Translations under genes and position numbers: made by a program
Part shown: positions 22,301-27,764 of the stretch, piece after piece
How positions within the stretch are numbered: position 1 is the stretch's first letter
Layout of the letters: each line of letters opens with the position of its first letter
Notes under the pieces: generated by a model
Told to the model about the DNA's origin: nothing
Seen by the model: only the letters and a program-made list of their open reading frames with translations
Database searches by the model: none
Assembly: GCF_015207605.1 (NCBI RefSeq)
Contig: NZ_JADEWO010000041.1
Coordinates: 1 to 60,732, forward strand
Direction of reading: 5' to 3'
DNA from: Oculatella sp. LEGE 06141
Lineage (GTDB): Bacteria; Cyanobacteriota; Cyanobacteriia; Elainellales; Elainellaceae
DNA length: 60,732 nucleotides

Positions 22301-25300
22301 TTTCGGCATAGTTGAGGGCGGTTCCTGTCGTCACAACAGCCGGGGCATCGTTAACTGCTGTAATTTTGATTAAGCGATTCACCAGATTACTGGTATCTTC
22401 ACCATCAGTAACGCTAATTTGAATCGTGCGATCGCTCGTATTGGGGTTGTTGCTGGTATTGAAGTACTGGATCGATCGCAGCGTGGCTTCATAGGCAGCA
22501 ATAGACGCTAAACCCGTTAACCTTAACGTGCCAGTTGCATCGATCGCTTCTGCTGTTATCCCAGCCCCAAGCGTGTAACTGAGCTGATCTTGGCTTCCCG
22601 CATAGCCAACGATTTTGATGGTTGCCCCGGTTAGCTGAGTACTATCCACATCTTTAACAGTGAGCGCCCCATCAATGGCGATCGGGTTCGCGCCTTCCAG
22701 ATAGTTGAGGTCACTGGTTGTCAGGGTGATCACGGGCGCATCATTAACGGCACCCACCTGAATCGTGCGGGTTGTGGGAGGACTATCGTTGTTGTCGGTG
22801 TCCACCGCGCCAAATTTAATTAAGCGTGGATCAGTACTGGGATTGTTGCTGGTGTTGACGAACTTGACCGATCGCAGTGCAGTTTCATATTCTGCAACTG
22901 TCGCCTCACCTGTTAACGTTAAAACGCCCGTCAGCGAGTTAAACGAACCGATAATTTTAGGCGTATCAGTAAACTCAAGCTTATCGAAGTCCTTTTGATA
23001 CCCTTCTGCAATGACAACTGTGGCTGCTTTGATGGGGCTATCTGGATCGTCCAGCGTTAACCCCGAGTCAATTAAGATGGGTTGATCATTTTCAATATAA
23101 GTAACGTCACCCGACGACAGCGTGATTTGCGGCGGAGTCGTGATGATTGGGTTAATCGTAACGTTGAACGTTGTTTCAACCCATTCTCCGGCTGTATCCG
23201 TGGCGCGCAAGGTGACCGTTGATGAACCAATCGTGTTGGCAGCAAAGTCAAGCTTGAGTTGCCCGTTTACAATGTTGGTGCTGCTAAAAAGGCCAGGATC
23301 ACTAACGGATGTAACGGTGTAGATTAACTGCTCGTCAGGATCTTCAGCGTCATCAAAGGCCGCAAATAAATTAATGAATTGATCAGGAGCATTGGCATTC
23401 ACCTCAACATCGCCAACGCCTGTAGTGGTTGGGCGATCGTTAACGGCTGTAATAGCGATCGAGCGAAAGTCAGCGGCACTGGTAGCCCCTTCTTTATCGG
23501 TGACCTGGAATTCAACAACACGAACAGTAGCCGCGTTAGGGTTGTCGCTGGTATTCTCGTACTTAACCAGACGGAGCGCTTCTTTATAGTCTGTAACGGA
23601 ACCTTCACCCGTTAACGTTAGCGTTCCGGTAGCCGCATCAAACGCCCCAATGATAGTTGTCCCGGCATTAGTATAGGTTTCAAAGACCAGACGATCTTCA
23701 CCGAAAACATAGCTAGTGTTGCTAAAGCGAATGGTTGCGCCTGATAGGAGAGTGCTATCAACATCGGAAATATCGATATCCGGATCAATGATCGTCGCAA
23801 CGTCGTTTTCAGTGTAAGGGAGCGGTGCTGCCGTGGACACATCTACCACTGGCGCATCATTCACTGCAATTACCTTGATGGTGCGGATGACCTTAAGGCT
23901 ACCCAACAATTGATCATCTTGGACGCTAATCTCTACGGTGCGATCGCTCGTCTTTGGATCATCCTTATCATTGGAATAGGTCACACTTCGCAACGCTGCC
24001 TGAAATTCTGCGATCGTGGCACCCGTTCCAGTTAAGGTTAGAATCCCTGTCTCGGCATCAAATACTCCCGTGATATTGGCGGTATCAATGAACTTAAGAA
24101 CATCTTCCCCTTTGGTATAGCCACCCGTAAAGGCAACGGTGGCGCTAGATAAGATGTTGCTATCTGGATCGTTGAGGATTAACCCCGCGTCGATTGAGCG
24201 ATCGCCGCTATTTTCGGTGTATTCCAGGCTGGCTCCAGACAACAGCACAACAGGCGGATCGTTGACTGGAATAACTTTGACGATACGTTCGGCTAAGTTG
24301 CTCTGGTTACTGGTGTCTGGGCCATCAAACGCCCTAAATTGAATGATGCGATCGACCGGGTCGGGATTGTCGCTGGTACTGTCATAGCGCACCGATTGCA
24401 GCGCGGTCTTATAAGCGTCAATGCTAGCAGAACCCGTCAGCGTCAGCACGCCTGTGGCGGCATTAAAACTGCCCGTAATCCCATTTTGATTGGCAAAATT
24501 GAGTCGATCGCCCGCCTTGAAGTTGGCAATTGTGACCGTTGCACCCGTTAAACTGGGGCTATCAACATCCGCTACGTTTAAGCCAGGGTCAACCACGATC
24601 GCCGCTGCGTTTTCGGTAAAGGTGACAGAACCAGAGGAAGGAGTCAGCTTAGGCGCGTTGGCTGTATTTTTAACCGTGATAGTACGGGTTGCAATGTTGC
24701 TAATTAACGAACCATCATCGGTAACAGCGATCGTAATAGTACGCGGATTCTCGTTGGGTGTTTCGCTTGTATTCTCGTAGGTGACGGATTTTAAGATTTG
24801 AATATAGTCTGCAACGCTAGCAGTACCCGTCAGCGTTAGGGTGCCAGCCGCCGAATTAAAAGTTCCAATAATATTCGGATTAATGCTTGAATTAAAGCTA
24901 AGAAAGTCCTGACCTGTGGTGTAATTACTGCTAATGGCGATCGTGGCACTTTTTAGCTGCTCACTATCTAAATCTTCGACCAGAATATCAGCATCAATGG
25001 GTCGCTTACCGTCATTTTCGACGTAATTTAATGCTCCAGCAGTCGTGCTAACAACAGGCGCTTCGTTTACATTATCGACGTAAATAGTGAACTGGCTGTC
25101 GTGATAAAGGCTGCTGTTACTGGTATCCGTGGTTCTAACCAGGATGCTGTAGGTCTTTTTGGTTTCATAATCGGGAGAAACATTTATTTTTAACTGTGTT
25201 CCATCAATCGTGAATTTATTATTATCGTCAGATCCCGTGCCAGTGATAAAGCTGTAAGTAAAAGTATTAGGAGTCGCGGAGCTGTTCTCTGGGTCGTCCG

Positions 25301-26975
25301 TCCCAAAACCACCGACAACAGTCACGTTAGGAGGAACATTCTCGTTAACTCGATTATTCGTGAGTGTAATGTTTGTCGGCTTTTCGTTCAGGTCATTAAC
25401 TTGAATCGTTAACTCTTTTTCAAACAGGTTGCCAAACGGATCTTGGGTGCGGATACGAACGGTATAACTGGATTTGGTTTCATAATCGGGAATAGCCGTG
25501 ATCAGTAGCTGATCGCCCTCAATTTTGAAGGAGCTATTATCTGCCGCTCCTTCCACCAGTGAATAGATAAAGGTAGAGGTCGCTTGCGGATCATCTGGAT
25601 CTTCTGTAGTCAGTGTTCCGATCGGAACACCCAGAGGTGAGGTGACATTTTCATTAACACTGGCCTCCGAACTGGCATTGATGAGAATATCTGTGGGTTT
25701 TTTGTTGGTTGGGAAGTTAAACTGCTGCACAAATACACCAGCCCCACTGCCATCTGACCCATCCCCAGATGCAGTCACAGCCGTATCCGACCAAACGACA
25801 GCATATTTGTTGTTGTACAGGGCGACCGATGAGTACCACTGATTTTTAGCTGTAGTGGTGTTCACTCTGAACTCGTCGCCTGAGGCTTGCCCGGTTGACG
25901 TGTAGTGGCGGGCAAACACATCCTCACTGGTGCTAATACTACGACTTGACCAGGTAATGACAAAATTTCCAGTGACCGGATCAACTGCAACCATTGAATA
26001 TTGCTGAGAGCCAACGGTTGTATTGTTAACTTGAACAATATCGCCCAGTGTGCCATCTGCTTGAACAAAGCGGGCATAGACTCCCTGCGCGTTGCCATCT
26101 TGTCCGTTGCTTGTCCAGGTAACCATATAGTCGCCATTTGAAGCGACTGCAATACTGGGGTTGGTCTGCTCGCCATTACTGGATGCAGGATCGTTGGACA
26201 AGTTGATCACAACTTCATTCCCCAGGGGAACCCCTGCGGCACTAAACCGTTGGGTAACAATCCCAAATGCACTGCCATCCTGTCCTGCACTTTGCCAAGC
26301 AATGACAAAGTTTCCTGCCGCGTCCATGCCAATCGAGGAATTTTGCTGAGAGTCTAATTCATAGGTGTTGACGCGAAACTCTGCGCCGTCGGCTTGTGCC
26401 TTTCCTGCTACTAACTTGAACCGTTGGGCAAAGACGTCTTCCGAGTCTGCAGCGATACCACCAGTCCAGGTGATAACGAAACTGCCATCTGCTGCCATGG
26501 CAACAGATGAGGAAACCTGGTTGCCAGGAAGCGTGGTATTGACGCGAAAGTCGTTAGTGCCATTTGGGCCTTCCAAAGGCGAAATTGTGCCATCCGGATT
26601 GCTTTGGAACCGACGCGCGTAGATGCTATAGTCCGGTTCTCCTGCTTGCCGATCGTCAGACCAGGTAACAACAAATTCTCCAGTAGGAGGATTGATAGCA
26701 ACTGAAGCGGCTACCTGATCCCTTGTATTAACTGTGTTGACTTTGGTTTCGGCACTAAATGTGTTAGTTGCGGCATCATAGCGACGAGCATAAACTCCAT
26801 AGCCGCTTCCGTCTTGCTCTTCACTCGCCCAAACGACAATGAAATTTCCCTGGCTATCCATTGCGATAGATTGCATCGGTCGCAACGTAACGGGTAGTTC
26901 AGGTGCATAAGTACGCTGGTTGCTATCGGTAGTAGAGTTTACCTGAAGTTCGTTGCCGACGAATTCCGTTGCCAT
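13371..26975 (-). CDS. giant cadherin-like / RTX repeat protein, probable surface adhesin
   Basis: 4534 residues from an ATG at 26975, with no signal peptide. Residues ~1-430 hold seven repeats of the FVVTWSS..QDGSG.GVYARRF type, suggesting a seven-bladed propeller. Residues ~430-650 hold two cadherin-like domains (…VNDLNEKPTNITL…). Residues ~650-4155 hold about 26 copies of a ~131-residue unit with the pattern APxV...LxYxEGxG...IDxxLxVxDPDSxxLxxATVxI...GQDxLxF..GITGSFxxxTGVLTLTGxASVxxYQxxLRSIxYxNxSxNP. One unrelated ~105-residue cadherin-like domain is inserted after copy 4. The last ~380 residues carry RTX nonapeptides and a terminal DTIKDFKPIDDTIFV block typical of type I secretion substrates. 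The acidic DPDS motifs suggest calcium-stiffened rods. No type I transporter lies in the window. An adhesin or sheath role is inferred from architecture. Confidence 0.92.
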   Translation of the reverse strand: MATEFVGNELQVNSTTDSNQRTYAPELPVTLRPMQSIAMDSQGNFIVVWASEEQDGSGYGVYARRYDAATNTFSAETKVNTVNTRDQVAASVAINPPTGEFVVTWSDDRQAGEPDYSIYARRFQSNPDGTISPLEGPNGTNDFRVNTTLPGNQVSSSVAMAADGSFVITWTGGIAADSEDVFAQRFKLVAGKAQADGAEFRVNTYELDSQQNSSIGMDAAGNFVIAWQSAGQDGSAFGIVTQRFSAAGVPLGNEVVINLSNDPASSNGEQTNPSIAVASNGDYMVTWTSNGQDGNAQGVYARFVQADGTLGDIVQVNNTTVGSQQYSMVAVDPVTGNFVITWSSRSISTSEDVFARHYTSTGQASGDEFRVNTTTAKNQWYSSVALYNNKYAVVWSDTAVTASGDGSDGSGAGVFVQQFNFPTNKKPTDILINASSEASVNENVTSPLGVPIGTLTTEDPDDPQATSTFIYSLVEGAADNSSFKIEGDQLLITAIPDYETKSSYTVRIRTQDPFGNLFEKELTIQVNDLNEKPTNITLTNNRVNENVPPNVTVVGGFGTDDPENSSATPNTFTYSFITGTGSDDNNKFTIDGTQLKINVSPDYETKKTYSILVRTTDTSNSSLYHDSQFTIYVDNVNEAPVVSTTAGALNYVENDGKRPIDADILVEDLDSEQLKSATIAISSNYTTGQDFLSFNSSINPNIIGTFNSAAGTLTLTGTASVADYIQILKSVTYENTSETPNENPRTITIAVTDDGSLISNIATRTITVKNTANAPKLTPSSGSVTFTENAAAIVVDPGLNVADVDSPSLTGATVTIANFKAGDRLNFANQNGITGSFNAATGVLTLTGSASIDAYKTALQSVRYDSTSDNPDPVDRIIQFRAFDGPDTSNQSNLAERIVKVIPVNDPPVVLLSGASLEYTENSGDRSIDAGLILNDPDSNILSSATVAFTGGYTKGEDVLKFIDTANITGVFDAETGILTLTGTGATIAEFQAALRSVTYSNDKDDPKTSDRTVEISVQDDQLLGSLKVIRTIKVIAVNDAPVVDVSTAAPLPYTENDVATIIDPDIDISDVDSTLLSGATIRFSNTSYVFGEDRLVFETYTNAGTTIIGAFDAATGTLTLTGEGSVTDYKEALRLVKYENTSDNPNAATVRVVEFQVTDKEGATSAADFRSIAITAVNDRPTTTGVGDVEVNANAPDQFINLFAAFDDAEDPDEQLIYTVTSVSDPGLFSSTNIVNGQLKLDFAANTIGSSTVTLRATDTAGEWVETTFNVTINPIITTPPQITLSSGDVTYIENDQPILIDSGLTLDDPDSPIKAATVVIAEGYQKDFDKLEFTDTPKIIGSFNSLTGVLTLTGEATVAEYETALRSVKFVNTSNNPSTDPRLIKFGAVDTDNNDSPPTTRTIQVGAVNDAPVITLTTSDLNYLEGANPIAIDGALTVKDVDSTQLTGATIKIVGYAGSQDQLSYTLGAGITAEAIDATGTLRLTGLASIAAYEATLRSIQYFNTSNNPNTSDRTIQISVTDGEDTSNLVNRLIKITAVNDAPAVVTTGTALNYAENAGAIVFDSGIAVSDPDSTALVSATVTIVGYDPDQDLLSYTAPNGVSITGTFDNGVLTLSGSASLQDYQKALQAIQYTNKSDNPSLSRTVQVVVNDGDKDSSVATRTITITPENDAPVVVTTAAALNYAENDGLIVIDSALTVKDVDTLNLVKATIAIEGFQTGQERLEFQNQNGITGSFVAATGVLTLTGTATVTQYEAALQSIKFINESSDPDTADRTIRFIVNDGDKDSLVATRTIEITANDNPPQISIASGILPYREGDGATAIDSEIGVSDADSVTLTGATIKITNYVNGQDVLTFASKYGITGEFKLDTGVLTLAGNASVDEYKEVLRSVQYENTSDNPDTRDRIIEFKVSDQTSSSAAATRTIQVGAVNTPPSLSLSTTSLNYLEGEGSLAIDPNLNVIDPDSANLESASVQLLGFVSGEDELRITLGFGITGSYDAATGRLQLAGKASVDNYRSVLQSLQYFNNSQNPTATARTVQITVTDEQTAVSNPATLTLQLTPVNTAPSVTVSTATLTYQEGADLVAIDSAIKVADPDSATLSGAIIKIVGFVNNQDTLDFQPLDGIGITGSFDAATGILELTGTASVVDYQTALQSVQYINNSLNPDFSSRTLEITVKDDQLKSSNTATIRIEIDPINTAPTIETSNTSLPYDEGSGEQLIDSEITIQDPDSPNLTKATIKINGYIKDEDTLLFANQNGITGDFDTATGVLTLTGNSSIANYETALQSIRYLNNSQNPSTAARTLEFTVFDESLPSSIATRIIEINAIATAPTVALAATSLNYLEGTSSTVLDAGILVTDPDSTDLVSATVTIVGYKKGQDTLTFTPQGGIVGTFDIDTGVLTFTNTASVGNYQSVLQSVQYFNDSQNPDTSDRIIQFIVNDGPSNSALKTLTLKVTAVNTAPSVGIVTASLVYAEGAGNLAIDPTLTVIDPDSPKLMGATVKLTGYISTEDILNFTPVTGISSTINGGILTFTGEASLASYQELLQSITYRNSSSNPTIAPRTLEVTVTDGEKTSQLVSRPIQITPINTPPSVTLGQTPIAYREGDAAVLIDANVGVSDPDSLNLTGATVKLIGFVGNEDELIFVPINGNPVTGSFNNQTGVLELTGNATLAQYQAALQSIQYFNGSNNPNPADRTVQVTVTDGAIGSQVVSRIIRITPVNTAPTVTFSSTSLAYTEGAGAVAIDAGLNVTDPDSPQLTGATIQLVGYVALQDSLQFTNQNGITHTFDAALGVLTLSGAATVEQYKTALQSLRYINTSSNPNTDARKVRITVTDGALSSVAVERSIQITAVNTAPSVSLTSAQLTYNENAGAVTIDAGLDVTDPDSVNLTGATVKLNGFIDGQDDLTFTLPSGITLSSFDRVNGLVQFTGNVSVGSYQTLLRSLKYINTSSDPSTTSRTIDISVTDGDKTSAVVSRPIQVVAINNAPVITPAVSALSYNEGSGEVAVDGSLTVADPDSPLLKSATVKILGYVNGQDLLTLAPQSGITHLFDAATGVLTLSGDASVAAYQTALRAIRYSNTSTNPNTGDRTIEFTVNDGTVNSTPKTRVIKVNAINTPPLIAVSSPSLNYAEGTGAVAIDPTFNLSDPDSPNLTGATIKLVGYVQGQDALNFTNQSGITGSSITVAGVLTLTLSGNASVAAYLTALRSITYANSAANPATTARTIEITVTDGAATSNLATRTIQIDLVNDPPVVTPSPSALGYTEGVGEVAIDANVTVADPDSTLLKGATISLIGFVAAEDDLKFTSQNGISGSFVNGVLTLTGDASVANYQAALRSIRYINSSEDPTVTNRTLEMAVTDGDKTSQIARRTIQITKVNTAPSVTPSASQLTYTEGAGEVAIDPNLAVIDPDSANLTQAIVKLVGYVNGQDRLNFSNQNGITGSFNIATGVLTLTGSASISNYQTALRSIRYINNSDNPTTSARTLEITATDGDKTSQIARRTIQVVAVNTPPSVITAQNALNYREGDGEVRIDTAVSVTDPDSNILTGAMIKLVGFQLGQDELRFAAQNGIIGSFNSATGELTLSGSASIANYQTALQSIRYINTSQNPNVSNRTLEITVTDGDKTSQVAQRIIQMTAVNNPPTVVTTSSPLTYTEKAGAIAIDSTITVTDPDSANLTEVTIAIGNYVVGQDSLSFVSKYGITGNFNASAGILTLTGNTSVANFEEVLRSVTYLNNSNSPDTRNRTIRFSATDGLVYSNIATRTIQIQAIEEAPVVTTSLTSLVYTENTGAIAVDNDLTVLDPDSTNLTGATVVIGGYVAGQDTLSVDLKYGITGSFNAGTGTLDLKGTTSVANYQAILRSIRYTNSSTNPNTANRTIQFKVTDGVVESAVATRTVQINPINDAPIVVTSLNSIAYVRNSGVVAIDQNLTVGDPDNATLASATVILYGYVPGEDSLDVTKESGITGGFDSTTGVLTLTGTASVAAYQKTLRSITYINNSTAPTPTTRQVEIVVSDGLATSNAVTGTIQISFNRNAPEVDLNGAASGIDFDTRFVVGGVPVQIASNNAVVKDLDSSMLTSAIVVIANALNWPDEELVAATAGTGITAVYNAPTGSLKLSGIASIATYQQVLRSVTYHNRSANPDMTPRQVAFIANDGDNNSLLAKTTVSLTQGTSSTGTPGSDLNLVTTPDTDIITALDGDDIVTSTLFNLQQDDVLNGGSGVDTFVLTDGSGTATVNVSNTARQLSGIVPTGTIVSNFERFDFSGFAGRVTMTGSDTLNDSLVGGSSHDALDGRAGDDILTGNAGNDTLDGGLGQDTLRGGLGDDLYIVDSVGDVVIEAVNAGIDTVQSAIDFTLGDNIERLILTNGALTGTGNSLNNYIEGNRLKNTLVGGLGNDTLIGGAGKDKLVGGGGDDHLTGGQGKDTLKGGAGKDGFYFATARSGLDTIKDFKPIDDTIFVSKAGFGRDLKRGKLASSQFVLGSRAIDSGDRFIYDQRTGALFFDKDGSGGAAQIQIAVLSNKAALTSADIVVIA

Positions 26976-27764
26976 GTTATGCTCTCGCTAAATATTAATA
27001 AGTGGAGATGCCTATAAAGAGGCTACCCACTTATGTCAAAACATTTACAGCACAGGCGTTTGCATGGATTCTGGCAGACTTGATTTAGTGGTTAGATAGA
27101 CTCAAGCAACCAGCGACTGACAAGAGTATATTTACAGAAGAAGTGAAAAAATACGGAGGAGGCTTGGTAGTAATTTCACCGGGAAAATGGCTGTATTTAA
27201 GACCGCTGGCTCCTCAGATGCTGAAGCTCTCTCAACGGGTTCTTTAAACACAAGGAGACTCTTCAGCAAGACAAGCCAACGGGGAGTCATCAGCATTTCA
27301 GTAAATTCACTGTGGAAATCGCTGAAGACCCACGTTGACCATGTTTGGAACGGCGATCGCACCCTGTTATAGCCAGAACGGCCTGAGTGCTAATCCGAGC
27401 GCCAAGCAACTCAACCGCAAAACTACTGAATATCGGTTTGCAATCCATTAAGTTATCGCAAGCATGACAACGCTAATGGTTCCGAATCTACGTATGTTTC
27501 CCCAATTTTTGAACTCTGCCCGAATCTATCGGTTCTTAGGCTGTAGATCTGCGTAAGCTGTAAATTGGCGAACCTTTTCAAATTCTGAGGAACGCAAAAA
27601 CAAAGCCGAGCCAGAAGCCCTATCTCCGTCTATTGGCTCATCCACTCGGAGGAAGTGGCCATTCTGCCATTTCGTTCACTCTGGACGTATAGTGAGATGA
27701 ATTTCTTGTGCGCCCTGTAAGAATACGGCCACTCCATCTGAAACAGCCAGAAGGTATAAGGAAG
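26976..27764. other. divergent intergenic region, giant gene / histidine kinase
   Basis: About 790 bases between divergent genes. A stem-loop lies at 26998-27034, just upstream of the giant gene: ATAAGTGG/CCACTTAT outer arms and GCCT/AGGC inner arms. It could sit in the 5' leader. The short frames in the rest are not convincing, and I see no other structure. Confidence 0.4.

Noticed and set aside
13371-26975. Many + strand frames of 60-210 codons inside the giant gene (e.g. 19329-19964, 14020-14460)
   Set aside because: They recur at the repeat period of the giant gene and encode Pro/Ser/Val-rich or Arg/Asn-rich shadows of the repeat units.
13371-26975. Regular ~393-bp periodicity as a possible CRISPR or satellite array
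   Set aside because: The period is an uninterrupted coding repeat; there are no short identical repeats with unique spacers.
27132-27372. Overlapping short frames on both strands between the giant gene and the histidine kinase
   Set aside because: No start context, no motifs, and the two frames overlap each other on opposite strands.
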